Below, piece after piece: positions 55,832 through 64,000 of a stretch of DNA of 64,000 nucleotides. The position numbers and the translations under genes are program-made. This stretch comes from Gordonia rubripertincta. GTDB taxonomy: Bacteria > Actinomycetota > Actinomycetes > Mycobacteriales > Mycobacteriaceae. The stretch spans positions 4,154,001 to 4,218,000 of the forward strand of contig NZ_CP136136.1 of NCBI RefSeq assembly GCF_038024875.1, in the 5' to 3' direction. How positions within the stretch are numbered: position 1 is the first letter of the stretch; each line of letters starts with the position of its first letter. The notes under the pieces were generated by a model that worked only from the letters and a program-made list of their open reading frames with translations, searched no databases and had not been told where the DNA came from.

Positions 55832-56605
55832 TCAGCCGGCCTTGGCCGCCGAGGTGAAGCGCTCGTAGCCGTTCTCCTCGAGCACGTCGGCCAGTTCCGG
55901 GCCGCCGGACTCGACGACGCGTCCGTTGACGAAGACGTGGACGAACTCGGGCTTGATGTAGCGGAGAATGCGCGTGTAGTGCGTGATCAGCAGGACGCCG
56001 CCGTTGTCGCGCTCCTTGTACCGGTTGACGCCCTCGCTGACGACGCGCAGCGCGTCGACGTCGAGGCCCGAGTCGGTCTCGTCGAGGATGGCGATCTTCG
56101 GCTTGAGCAGATCGAGCTGGAGGATCTCGTGACGCTTCTTCTCGCCGCCGGAGAAGCCCTCGTTGACGCTGCGCTCGGAGAACGACGGATCGATCTCCAG
56201 AGCGGTCATCGCCTCCTTGGTCTCCTTGACCCAGTGACGCAGCTTCGGCGCCTCGCCGCGGACGGCGGTGGCGGCGGTGCGCAGGAAGTTCGACATCGAG
56301 ACACCGGGCACCTCGACGGGGTACTGCATGGCCAGGAACAGGCCGGCACGCGCACGCTCGTCGACGCTCATCTCCAGGACGTCCTCGCCGTCGAGGGTGA
56401 TCGAACCGGAGGTCACCTGGTACTTGGGGTGACCGGCGATGGCGTAGGACAGCGTGGACTTGCCCGAACCGTTGGGGCCCATGATCGCGTGTGTCTCACC
56501 GGACTTCACGGTCAGGTCGACACCCTTGAGGATGTGGATGGGCTCGGCGTCGGCGTCGGTCTGGGCGACATCGACATGCAGGTCACGGATTTCCAGTGTG
56601 GTCAT
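55832..56605 (-). CDS. sufC: Fe-S assembly ATPase SufC
   Basis: A 257-residue ABC ATPase of the SufBCD scaffold. The Walker A is MGPNGSGKSTLSYAI near residue 45, the signature FSGGEKKRHEILQL, the Walker B IAILDETDSGLDVDALRVV and the H-loop LLITHYTRILRYI. The Asp-Glu-Thr-Asp of Walker B is the SufC variant. It energises cluster assembly with SufB and SufD. It corresponds to Rv1463. Confidence 0.97.
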   Translation of the reverse strand: MTTLEIRDLHVDVAQTDADAEPIHILKGVDLTVKSGETHAIMGPNGSGKSTLSYAIAGHPKYQVTSGSITLDGEDVLEMSVDERARAGLFLAMQYPVEVPGVSMSNFLRTAATAVRGEAPKLRHWVKETKEAMTALEIDPSFSERSVNEGFSGGEKKRHEILQLDLLKPKIAILDETDSGLDVDALRVVSEGVNRYKERDNGGVLLITHYTRILRYIKPEFVHVFVNGRVVESGGPELADVLEENGYERFTSAAKAG

Positions 56606-56660
56606 GTTCTGAGTTCTCTCTTACAGGCTGTGGGAGGTTTGAGTCGGGCGCGGTCGCTGG

Positions 56661-57884
56661 TCAGGCGCCGGAGAGTTCGAGCTCGCGCTCGACGGCGGCG
56701 GACAGCCGTTCGCGGAGCTCGGGCACGCCGATCTTGGCGATCACCTCGCCGAAGAACCCGCGGATGACCAGACGGCGTGCCTGATCCTCGGGGATGCCGC
56801 GAGCCTGCAGGTAGAACAGCTGCTCGTCGTCGAAACGCCCGGTGGCGCTGGCGTGGCCGGCACCGACGATCTCGCCGGTCTCGATCTCGAGATTCGGCAC
56901 CGAGTCGGCGCGCGCGTTGTCGGTGAGCACCAGGTTTCGGTTGAGCTCGAAGGTGTCGGTGCCCTCGGCTTCGGCGCGGATCAGCACGTCGCCGATCCAG
57001 ACCGTGTGCGCCTCACGCGACCGGTCGCCGCTCGTATCGCCCTGCAGCGCCCCCTTGTACACCACGTTCGAGCGGCAGTTGGGCTGGCTGTGGTCGACGA
57101 GCAGACGCTGCTCGAGATGCTGTCCGGCGTCGGCGAAGTACAGACCCCACATCTCGACGTCGCCGCCCGGCGCGTCGTAGTGGACGATCGGCGAGAGCCG
57201 GACGAGGTTGCCGCCGAAGCTGACCGCGAAGTGGCGGACCACGGCGTCGCGACCGGTGCGCACGTGATGGGCGACGACGTGTACCGCGTCGTCATCCCAG
57301 TCGTGCACATTGACGACGGTGAGCGCGGCGCTGTCGCCGACGACGAACTCGACGTTCTCGGCGAAGGTTCCGCCGCCCTTCTGGTCCAGCACCACGACGG
57401 CGCGGGCGAAGGGCTCGAGGCGGACCTGGGTGTGACCGAAGGCGGTCTCGCCCTCACCGGGGCCGGTGACCGTGATGGTGACCGGCTCGGACAGCTCGAC
57501 CTCACGGCCCACGGTGACGACCGTGGCCTGCGTGAACGACGAGTATGCCTGTGCGGCAACCCGATCGAAGGGCACGCCGCCCTGGCCGAGGCGCTCGTCG
57601 TCGCGACCGACGGTCTCGACCCTGACGCCCTCGGACGCTCCGTTGGAATTCGTCCCGCTCACTTCGTTCCCGGCGACGGTCACCTCCACGGTCGCCTCGG
57701 CGGTCCGCTGTGCGGAACCGTCGTGCAGACCGCGCAGGCGGCGGAACGGGGTGAAGCGCCAGGCCTCTTCGCGAGGGCTGGGAACCTCGAAGGCGTTGAC
57801 GTCGAACGAGGTGAACAGCTCACCCTTGTTGACGACAGGCGAATGCGAGCCCGGTGTGGTGACCGGGAGTGTCGGATCGGCCAT
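56661..57884 (-). CDS. sufD: Fe-S assembly scaffold protein SufD
   Basis: A 407-residue SufBCD subunit. The N-terminal helical part (FDVNAFEVPSPREEAWRFTP) is followed by the beta-helix core (HYDAPGGDVEMWGLYFADAG, NCRSNVVYKGALQGDTSG) and the C-terminal SufC-binding helices (EDQARRLVIRGFFGEVI). The His in GAGHASATGRFDDEQLFYL matches the conserved iron-access position of SufD. Its start overlaps the sufB stop by 1 nt. It corresponds to Rv1462. Confidence 0.95.
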   Translation of the reverse strand: MADPTLPVTTPGSHSPVVNKGELFTSFDVNAFEVPSPREEAWRFTPFRRLRGLHDGSAQRTAEATVEVTVAGNEVSGTNSNGASEGVRVETVGRDDERLGQGGVPFDRVAAQAYSSFTQATVVTVGREVELSEPVTITVTGPGEGETAFGHTQVRLEPFARAVVVLDQKGGGTFAENVEFVVGDSAALTVVNVHDWDDDAVHVVAHHVRTGRDAVVRHFAVSFGGNLVRLSPIVHYDAPGGDVEMWGLYFADAGQHLEQRLLVDHSQPNCRSNVVYKGALQGDTSGDRSREAHTVWIGDVLIRAEAEGTDTFELNRNLVLTDNARADSVPNLEIETGEIVGAGHASATGRFDDEQLFYLQARGIPEDQARRLVIRGFFGEVIAKIGVPELRERLSAAVERELELSGA

Positions 57885-59338
57885 CAGCCGACGGCTCCTT
57901 CCATCTGAAGCTCGATCAGGCGGTTGAGCTCGAGCGCGTATTCCATCGGGAGTTCCTTGGCGATCGGCTCGACGAAGCCGCGGACCACCATGGCCATCGC
58001 CTCGTCCTCGGTCAGGCCACGGCTCATCAGGTAGAAGAGCTGATCGTCACTGACCTTCGAGACGGTCGCCTCGTGCCCCATCGTGACGTCGTCCTCGCGG
58101 ATGTCGACGTAGGGGTAGGTATCACTGCGGGAGATGGTGTCGACCAGCAGCGCATCGCATTTCACCGTCGAACGGCTGCCGTGCGCTCCGTTGTTGACCT
58201 TGATCAGGCCGCGGTAGGACGCGCGGCCACCACCACGGGCCACCGACTTCGAGATGATGTTGCTCGAGGTGTTCGGGGCCAGGTGGACCATCTTGGAACC
58301 GGTGTCCTGGTGCTGGCCGGGACCCGCGAAGGCGACCGAGAGAACCTCGCCCTTCGCGTGCTCACCGGTGAGCCAGACCGCCGGGTACTTCATGGTGACC
58401 TTCGAGCCGATGTTGCCGTCGACCCACTCCATGGTGGCGCCGGCCTCGGCCTTGGCGCGCTTGGTCACCAGGTTGTAGACGTTGTTCGACCAGTTCTGGA
58501 TGGTCGTGTAGCGGCAGCGGCCGCCCTTCTTCACGATGATCTCAACGACCGCGGAGTGCAGCGAGTCGGTCTTGTAGATCGGCGCGGTACAACCCTCGAC
58601 GTAGTGCACGTACGCACCCTCGTCGACGATGATCAGCGTGCGCTCGAACTGGCCCATGTTCTCGGTGTTGATCCGGAAGTAGGCCTGCAGCGGGATGTCG
58701 ACGTGGACACCCGGCGGGACGTAGATGAACGAGCCACCGGACCAGACCGCGGTGTTCAGCGCGGAGAACTTGTTGTCGCCGGCCGGGATGACCGAGCCGA
58801 AGTACTCCTGGAAGATCTCCGGGTGCTCCTTGAGCGCGGTGTCCGTGTCGAGGAAGATCACGCCCTGCTTCTCGAGGTCCTCGCGGATCGAGTGGTAGAC
58901 GACCTCGGACTCGTACTGGGCGGCGACACCGGAAACCAGGCGCTGCTTCTCCGCCTCCGGGATGCCGAGCTTGTCGTAGGTGTTCTTGATGTCCTCGGGC
59001 AGGTCTTCCCACGTGGCGGCCTGCTTCTCACTGGACCGCACAAAGTACTTGATGTTGTCGAAGTCGATGCCCTCGAGTCCGGCGCCCCAGTGCGGCATCG
59101 GCTTCTTGTCGAAGATCTTCAGTGCCTTGAGGCGCTGCTCGAGCATCCACTCGGGCTCGCTCTTCTTGGCCGAGATGTCGGCGACGACCGCCGGGGACAG
59201 CCCGCGCTTGGCGCTGGCGCCGGCCACGTCGGAGTCGGCCCAGCCGTAGCCGTACTTGCCGAGAGCGGCAATCGTCTCTTCCTGCGTGAGGGGAGCCGGG
59301 GCGGTCGGCGTGGTGGCGGCCGGATCGGTGACGGTCAT
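57884..59338 (-). CDS. sufB: Fe-S assembly scaffold protein SufB (no intein)
   Basis: A 484-residue SufB. Conserved segments are PPGVHVDIPLQAYFRINTEN, VDEGAYVHYVEGCTAPIY with the conserved Cys, KKGGRCRYTTIQNWSNNVYN, and ISKSVARGGGRASYRGLIKV with the Ser/Arg preceding the beta-helix end. The M. tuberculosis SufB (Rv1461) carries an intein; here the reading frame is uninterrupted at normal length. The ATG overlaps the sufR stop by 4 nt. Confidence 0.96.
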   Translation of the reverse strand: MTVTDPAATTPTAPAPLTQEETIAALGKYGYGWADSDVAGASAKRGLSPAVVADISAKKSEPEWMLEQRLKALKIFDKKPMPHWGAGLEGIDFDNIKYFVRSSEKQAATWEDLPEDIKNTYDKLGIPEAEKQRLVSGVAAQYESEVVYHSIREDLEKQGVIFLDTDTALKEHPEIFQEYFGSVIPAGDNKFSALNTAVWSGGSFIYVPPGVHVDIPLQAYFRINTENMGQFERTLIIVDEGAYVHYVEGCTAPIYKTDSLHSAVVEIIVKKGGRCRYTTIQNWSNNVYNLVTKRAKAEAGATMEWVDGNIGSKVTMKYPAVWLTGEHAKGEVLSVAFAGPGQHQDTGSKMVHLAPNTSSNIISKSVARGGGRASYRGLIKVNNGAHGSRSTVKCDALLVDTISRSDTYPYVDIREDDVTMGHEATVSKVSDDQLFYLMSRGLTEDEAMAMVVRGFVEPIAKELPMEYALELNRLIELQMEGAVG

Positions 59339-60138
59339 CGCGTGGCCTTTCGGGTTGTCGTGGGCAGTGTCTGTGAGGTCCCGTGCCGGGAAGACGGTGA
59401 AGACTCCGGCGGCGGATGGATCGGTACGTGAGTGGTGCAGGCGCAGTCACCGTTGGCGATGGTGGCCAGGCGCTGCACGTGCGTACCGAGCAGTTCGGTG
59501 AAGACCGCGGTCTCGGCCTCACAGAGTTCGGGGAACTCGGTGGCGACGTGCGCCACCGGGCAGTGGTGCTGGCAGATCTGCATGCCGTTGCCGACCTGCC
59601 GGGTGTTGGTCGCGTATCCCGCACTGGTCAGCGCGTCGGCGATCTCCTCGACCGTGTCGGCGACCGTGACCGGGTCGGTGCTCGGGGACACGTCGGCGAC
59701 GATCCGTTCGACGCGTTCCCGCGCGAACTCGGCGACGGCGTCGTGGCCGCCGAGATCGCGGAGCTTGCGCATCGCGGCACCGGCGAGGTCATCGTAGGCG
59801 TGGCGCATCTTGCCCCGCCCCTCCGGCGTGAGCTGGAACCATTTCGCCGGGCGACCGCGTCCACGACCTCGACGCTGACCGAACCCGGTGGAGGCGACCT
59901 CGATGTCCCCGGCGCTCTCGAGCGCGTCGAGGTGACGACGCACGCCGGCGGCGGAGATGCCGAGACGCTCGCCGATCTCACCCGCGGTCAGCGGGCCGTC
60001 CTCGACGAGCAGGTTCACCACGGCATCACGCGTCTGACCGTCGTGCTGTTCGGCACCGGCGGTCGGCTGGGGGCTTGCCGTACCAGCGGAGGGCACGGCA
60101 TCGCCGCTGCCCGAGGGCAGCACAACATCGTTCCGCAT
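59335..60138 (-). CDS. sufR: SufR, Fe-S-sensing repressor of the suf operon
   Basis: A 267-residue ArsR/DeoR-like helix-turn-helix repressor with an Fe-S cluster. The DNA-binding domain is LTAGEIGERLGISAAGVRRH. The cluster ligands are Cys in MQICQHHCPVAH, in FPELCEAETAVF and in NGDCACTTHV. In mycobacteria it loses repression when the cluster is damaged or iron is short. The ATG giving MRNDVVLPSG is chosen; a GTG three codons upstream (60147) would overlap the operator. First gene of the suf operon (Rv1460). Confidence 0.94.
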   Translation of the reverse strand: MRNDVVLPSGSGDAVPSAGTASPQPTAGAEQHDGQTRDAVVNLLVEDGPLTAGEIGERLGISAAGVRRHLDALESAGDIEVASTGFGQRRGRGRGRPAKWFQLTPEGRGKMRHAYDDLAGAAMRKLRDLGGHDAVAEFARERVERIVADVSPSTDPVTVADTVEEIADALTSAGYATNTRQVGNGMQICQHHCPVAHVATEFPELCEAETAVFTELLGTHVQRLATIANGDCACTTHVPIHPPPESSPSSRHGTSQTLPTTTRKATR

Positions 60139-60143
60139 GGTTT

Positions 60144-60158
60144 TCACAACACGAGTGT
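60144..60158 (-). promoter_or_regulatory. SufR operator
   Basis: On the minus strand ACACT-CGTGT-TGTGA, an exact match to the ACACT-N5-TGTGA palindrome reported for mycobacterial SufR (from memory). It lies 6-20 nt before the ATG of sufR, where it would overlap the transcription start. This supports autorepression of the whole suf operon. Confidence 0.8.
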
Positions 60159-60275
60159 GACGTAATTGATTCCACGCTGCCAGCAAGGGTGCCCTTAGCG
60201 AAGCGACGAAAATCCCGGCACGGTGTCTCGATTGTCCGGATAAAGGGTGGTCGCGAGGTATCGGCTGCCGACGAT

Positions 60276-60281
60276 TACAGT
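60276..60281 (+). promoter_or_regulatory. -10 box of mptB (leaderless)
   Basis: TACAGT lies 6 nt before the GTG start codon and no Shine-Dalgarno sequence is seen. The 149-nt gap to the sufR start holds only this box and the SufR operator. Confidence 0.45.
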
Positions 60282-60287
60282 CGTCGT

Positions 60288-62147
60288 GTGCCCGAAACCA
60301 CAGCTGGCCGCCGTGTGCCGGACTTCTTCGGACTCGTGTGGAATCACCTGCTCACCGTGCTGGACTACCTCGGTCTGCGTAAACATCGCCCGGTCGAACC
60401 CGACGCCGACGCCACCGAGCAGCGCGGCGACTACGGAAAGACCGTCGCCCGCCTACACGACGACGAACGCGAGGTCGGCCCCCTCAACGCCGCGGAGACC
60501 CGTCGCCTCCGCCGCATCAAGCTCTTCGGCGCCACCGGCTCCGTCCTGATCCTCATCGGTGCACTCGGCACCGGCGCCGTCCCGGTGCTGCAGAACCCGG
60601 TGGCCGGCATGCGTGTGCTGTCGCTGCCGTCCCGGATGTTCGGCACCGCACTCGCGCTCTCCATCGGCGGCACCATCACCCTGGTGGTCGCGTGGCTGCT
60701 GATCGGTCGTTTCGCGGTGGGCCGGCTCAGCGTCGAGGTCCGGCACGGACGCAGCCCGGAACGCCGGATGAGCCGGCGTCAGGCCGACCGCACCCTCATG
60801 CTGTGGATCACGCCGATCGTGCTGGCTCCCCCACTGCTCAGCAAGGACGTCTACTCCTACCTCGCTCAGAGTGCCATCGCGTACCGGGACATGGACCCCT
60901 ACTCCGTCAGTCCGGTACGAGGTCTCGGCGTCGACCACATCCTGACGCGATCGGTGCCCAACCTGTGGCGGGACACCCCGGCACCCTATGGACCGCTGTT
61001 CCTCTGGATCGGCGAGGGCATCACCAAGGTGACCGGCGCGAACATCACCGCCGCGATCTTCCTGCACCGTGTCGTCGCGCTGCTCGGTGTCGCGCTGATC
61101 GTGTGGGCGTTGCCGCGCCTGGCGAAACGCTGCGGGGTGTCCTCGGTCGCCGCCCTGTGGCTCGGTGCGATGAACCCGCTCGTGATCCTGCATCTGGTGG
61201 GCGGCATCCACAACGAGGCCCTCATGCTCGGTCTGATGCTCGTGGGCCTCGAACTGAGCTTCCGCGCCATCTACGGTGCCGACCGGCTACGGAAGCCGGG
61301 AACACTGATACCCACGAGAGCCGGGTGGATCCTGATCGCCGGCGGCGCGGTGATAGCGGCGTCCGCGATGATCAAGGTCGCCTCCCTGCTCGCGCTCGGG
61401 TTCGTCGGGATCGCCTTGGCCATGCGCTGGGGCGCCACGCTGCCGGCCCTCCGGCACGCGCCGATCCGCGAATGGTGGATCCGATCTCGATGGTCTGTGT
61501 ACGCCCTCTGCGTCTCCGCCGCGTTCTATGCGTTGGTGCTCGGCATCGTGATGGTCGGCATCTCGCTGGGGACCGGGCTCGGATTCGGCTGGACGGGCAC
61601 GCTGTCGACCGGCGAGATCGTACGGTCGTGGATGTCGATGCCGACCCTGCTCGGTGTGACCACCGGACGAATCGGCGTGACCCTCGGACTCGGCGAACAC
61701 ACCCAGGCGATCCTCGAGGTCGCGCGTCCGGTGGGTCAGCTCGTCGCTGGTCTGTTCATCATCCGGTGGATGCTCGCAACCCTCGGCGGACGCCTCCACC
61801 CACTCGGCGCACTCGGTGTGTCGATGGCCACATTCATCCTGTTCTTTCCGTTCGTCCAGGCCTGGTACCTGCTCTGGGCCGTGATCCCCCTCGCGGCCTG
61901 GGCGACCGGTGCGTGGTTCCGGATCTCGACCATCGCCGCGTCGGCGATCATCGCGATCGTGGTGATGCCCACGAGCTCCAACACCAGCGGAGTCGTTCTC
62001 GCACAGGGCCTTCTGGCCGGTGTGATCATGGTCGCAGCGCTCACTGCCCTCTTCTTCGAGGACCGTTCGCCGCGTCGATGGCGTCGTCGCAGAACCGGGG
62101 CATCGGAAGACTCCCCGGAACCCGCCGAGAACGCCCCGACGCCATGA
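60288..62147 (+). CDS. mptB: Alpha-(1->6)-mannopyranosyltransferase MptB
   Basis: A GT-C fold membrane glycosyltransferase using polyprenyl-phospho-mannose to build the mannan core of lipomannan/lipoarabinomannan. It is 619 residues with about 12-13 hydrophobic helices (for example LLGVALIVWALP, GLFIIRWMLATLGG, YLLWAVIPLAAWATG). The acidic GT-C loop is seen in PLLSKDVYSYLAQSAIAYRD and the conserved patch in NLWRDTPAPYGPLFLWIGEG. It is the homologue of Rv1459c. GTG start chosen from the -10 spacing. Divergent from sufR. Confidence 0.92.
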   Translation: MPETTAGRRVPDFFGLVWNHLLTVLDYLGLRKHRPVEPDADATEQRGDYGKTVARLHDDEREVGPLNAAETRRLRRIKLFGATGSVLILIGALGTGAVPVLQNPVAGMRVLSLPSRMFGTALALSIGGTITLVVAWLLIGRFAVGRLSVEVRHGRSPERRMSRRQADRTLMLWITPIVLAPPLLSKDVYSYLAQSAIAYRDMDPYSVSPVRGLGVDHILTRSVPNLWRDTPAPYGPLFLWIGEGITKVTGANITAAIFLHRVVALLGVALIVWALPRLAKRCGVSSVAALWLGAMNPLVILHLVGGIHNEALMLGLMLVGLELSFRAIYGADRLRKPGTLIPTRAGWILIAGGAVIAASAMIKVASLLALGFVGIALAMRWGATLPALRHAPIREWWIRSRWSVYALCVSAAFYALVLGIVMVGISLGTGLGFGWTGTLSTGEIVRSWMSMPTLLGVTTGRIGVTLGLGEHTQAILEVARPVGQLVAGLFIIRWMLATLGGRLHPLGALGVSMATFILFFPFVQAWYLLWAVIPLAAWATGAWFRISTIAASAIIAIVVMPTSSNTSGVVLAQGLLAGVIMVAALTALFFEDRSPRRWRRRRTGASEDSPEPAENAPTP

Positions 62148-62201
62148 CGACCCCCCACCGCACCCGCGAACGGCGTTTTTCGTCCACGGGGTCCGAGCGC
62201 A

Positions 62202-62207
62202 TAGTCT
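62202..62207 (+). promoter_or_regulatory. -10 box of the ABC transporter operon (leaderless)
   Basis: TAGTCT lies 7 nt before the GTG at 62215 and supports that start over the internal ATG at 62257. Confidence 0.45.
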
Positions 62208-62214
62208 GACCTGT

Positions 62215-63207
62215 GTGCGCAGCACGACCCCTCGGCAGATCAACGATGACGATCGAATGAACGATCGTCCGCCGAGCGACCCCGTCGCGTCCCCCGCGGT
62301 CGAAGTACGCGGGCTGGTCAAGGCCTTCGGCGGCCGAACCGCCGTCGATCGACTCGATCTGACCGTCGAGCGCGGACAGATCCTCGCCCTCCTCGGACCG
62401 AACGGTGCGGGCAAGACCACCACCGTCGAGATCTGCGAGGGGTTCACCGCCCCCGACGCCGGCACCGTCCGGGTTCTCGGACTCGACCCGATCGTCGACA
62501 ACGACGCCCTCCGACGCCGCGTCGGCGTGATGCTGCAGGGCGGCGGCGCGTACCCGGGTGCCCGCGCCGAGGAGATGCTGCGGCTCGTCGCCGCCTACTC
62601 GGCCGACCCGATCGACCCCGAATTCCTCATCGACGCACTCGGTCTCGGCGACGTCCGGCGCACGTCGTACCGACGCCTCTCCGGCGGACAACAGCAGCGC
62701 CTCGCGCTCGCCTGCGCGATCGTCGGCCGTCCCGAACTCGTGTTCCTCGACGAGCCGACCGCCGGCCTCGACGCCCACGCGCGTCTCGTCGTCTGGGAAC
62801 TGGTCGACCGGCTCCGCACCGACGGGGTGTCCGTCCTGCTCACCACCCACCTGATGGACGAGGCGGAGGAACTCGCCGACCAGGTCGTGATCATCGATCA
62901 CGGCCGCGCGGTCGCCGCCGGAACCCCCGCCGACCTCACCAGCAGCGGTGCCGAGAACGAGTTGCGGTTCACCGCGCCACGCGGCCTCGACCTCTCGATG
63001 CTCATGCTCGCTCTGCCCGAGGGTTACCACTGCACCGAGGCGAACCCCGGCTCGTACCTCGTCATCGGCCCGATGACCCCGCAGGTCCTCGCCACGGTGA
63101 CCGCGTGGTGCGCGAAGATCAATGTCCTCGCCACCGACCTCCGTGTCGAGACCCGCAGTCTCGAAGACGTTTTCCTCGACCTGACCGGACGGGCACTACG
63201 ACCGTGA
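62215..63207 (+). CDS. ABC transporter ATP-binding protein
   Basis: A 330-residue ABC ATPase of drug/daunorubicin-type exporters. The Walker A is LLGPNGAGKTTTVEICEGF, the Q-loop MLQGGGAYPGARAEEML, the signature LSGGQQQRLALACAI, the Walker B LVFLDEPTAGLDAHARL, and the H-loop TTHLMDEAEELADQ. The substrate is unknown. It pairs with the following permease, as Rv1458c does with Rv1457c in mycobacteria. GTG 62215 fits the upstream -10; ATG 62257 would give MNDRPPSDP. Confidence 0.92.
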   Translation: MRSTTPRQINDDDRMNDRPPSDPVASPAVEVRGLVKAFGGRTAVDRLDLTVERGQILALLGPNGAGKTTTVEICEGFTAPDAGTVRVLGLDPIVDNDALRRRVGVMLQGGGAYPGARAEEMLRLVAAYSADPIDPEFLIDALGLGDVRRTSYRRLSGGQQQRLALACAIVGRPELVFLDEPTAGLDAHARLVVWELVDRLRTDGVSVLLTTHLMDEAEELADQVVIIDHGRAVAAGTPADLTSSGAENELRFTAPRGLDLSMLMLALPEGYHCTEANPGSYLVIGPMTPQVLATVTAWCAKINVLATDLRVETRSLEDVFLDLTGRALRP

Positions 63208-63233
63208 ACTCCCCCGCAGTGAACTCCCCCGCC
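63204..63233 (+). repeat. 15-bp direct repeat duplicating a start codon
   Basis: GTGAACTCCCCCGCA is followed at once by GTGAACTCCCCCGCC. The two copies encode V-N-S-P-A twice. It is a small in-frame duplication at the start of the permease gene. Confidence 0.9.
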
Positions 63234-64000
63234 CCCGGCACCGGACTCTTCCCCGACGGCATGTTCCGTCCGGCGCCGCGTCCGGCATCCCTACTGGCGA
63301 TGATCGCCGCGCAGTCGACGCTCGAGCTCAAACTCCTGCTCCGCAACGGTGAGCAACTGCTACTCACGATGTTCATCCCGATCACCCTGCTCATCGGGTT
63401 GTGTCTGCTTCCGATCAACACGACCTTCGGCGACGGCCCGGCCGAGCGCGCCACGCTCTTCGTCCCCGCGATCCTCACGGTCGCCGTGATGTCGACCGCC
63501 TTCACCGGCCAGGCCATCGCCGTCGGCTTCGACCGCCGGTACGGGGCCCTGAAACGACTGGGCGCCACGCCGATTCCCCGGTGGGGCATCATCGTCGGCA
63601 AGTCGGTGGCGGTGCTGATCGTGGTGGCCCTGCAGTCGGTCATCCTCGGCGCCATCGGATTCGCCTTCGGGTGGCGGCCCGACGCGATCGGACTGCTCAT
63701 CGGCGCGCTGGTGATCGTCATCGGCACCGCCTGCTTCGCGGCGCTCGGGCTGCTCCTCGGCGGCACGCTGAAGGCGGAGGTCGTCCTTGCCCTGGCGAAC
63801 CTGCTCTGGTTCGCCTTCATCGGACTCGGCAGCCTCGTGGTGGTCGACTCCAACGTTCCCGGCGCCGTGCACACCCTGGCACGGTGCATCCCCTCGGGTG
63901 CGCTCAGTGAGGCCCTCGAGATGGCCGCACGTGGTTCGTTCGACGCCTTCGGGGTGGGTGTCTTGCTGGTGTGGGCCGCGGTGGCCGGCACCTTGGCAGT
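63204..64000 (+). CDS. ABC transporter permease (3' end outside window)
   Basis: About 265 residues are visible of an ABC-2 type permease that should form the exporter with the ATPase upstream. Helices include LLLTMFIPITLLIGLCLLP, IIVGKSVAVLIVVALQSVIL and ALVIVIGTACFAALGLLLGG. The GTG overlaps the ATPase stop by 4 nt. A 15-bp direct repeat, GTGAACTCCCCCGCA (63204-63218) then GTGAACTCCCCCGCC (63219-63233), duplicates the start codon and NSPA in frame, so either GTG could start translation. Cargo unknown. Confidence 0.88.
   Translation, partial: MNSPAVNSPAPGTGLFPDGMFRPAPRPASLLAMIAAQSTLELKLLLRNGEQLLLTMFIPITLLIGLCLLPINTTFGDGPAERATLFVPAILTVAVMSTAFTGQAIAVGFDRRYGALKRLGATPIPRWGIIVGKSVAVLIVVALQSVILGAIGFAFGWRPDAIGLLIGALVIVIGTACFAALGLLLGGTLKAEVVLALANLLWFAFIGLGSLVVVDSNVPGAVHTLARCIPSGALSEALEMAARGSFDAFGVGVLLVWAAVAGTLA

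Overview
The window is G+C-rich DNA from a high-G+C actinobacterium of the mycolic-acid group (Mycobacteriales), most like Gordonia or a close relative. Supporting signs are mycothiol synthesis (MshC), an MptB-type lipomannan mannosyltransferase, a FabG1-InhA pair, DUF3090/DUF5703/DUF3097 proteins, a Rip-type NlpC/P60 peptidase and gene order that follows, from memory, two blocks of the Mycobacterium tuberculosis chromosome. The genus is an inference. Coding density is very high, and I see no insertion sequence, prophage or CRISPR array.

Layout. (1) 1-15300 resembles the Rv2124c-Rv2141c block: metH (end cut off), a PAC2 protein, an alpha/beta hydrolase, mshC, an SCO1664-like kinase-fold protein, DUF3090, a histidine phosphatase, uppP, an LppL-like lipoprotein, DUF5703, pyrD, a PEBP-like protein and an M20 peptidase broken by one base. 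(2) 15394-15530 is a tRNA-Leu(GAG) with a strong terminator, followed by MscS, an M23 lipoprotein and a nucleoside hydrolase. (3) 19039-28159 holds meaB-mutB-mutA, a TVP38 protein, a SatD-like three-gene operon and a frameshifted SPFH gene with nfeD. (4) 28226-32132 holds DUF3097, an orphan protein and two tandem 'small peptide plus GNAT' cassettes, the most novel part of the window. (5) 32266-44572 is hemH, inhA, fabG1, VWA, DUF58, moxR, a ripA-like gene, a membrane protein, acn and acnR. (6) 44657-53646 is a cholesterol-oxidase-like flavoprotein, an acyl-CoA ligase, an ABC-F protein, an SDR, a frameshifted lycopene cyclase, DUF1992, a LuxR regulator and a small barrel protein. (7) 53660-60158 is the suf operon with SufR and its operator. 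(8) 60276-64000 is mptB and an ABC exporter whose permease runs off the end.

How the genes work together. The suf genes build Fe-S clusters that acn and the actinobacterial ferrochelatase use. The mutA-mutB-meaB and metH products share cobalamin chemistry. UppP, RipA-like, MptB, InhA/FabG1 and the VWA-DUF58-MoxR set serve the cell envelope. Regulation can be read directly in places: an AcnR palindrome fills the spacer of the acn promoter, a SufR box lies at the sufR start, an inverted repeat covers the -35 of the SatD-like operon, and about a dozen genes look leaderless, with a TANNNT -10 box 6-7 nt before the start codon.

Three genes (M20 peptidase, SPFH protein, lycopene cyclase) each carry a single extra base. 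The rest of each protein is intact, so read or assembly error is a real alternative to pseudogenisation.
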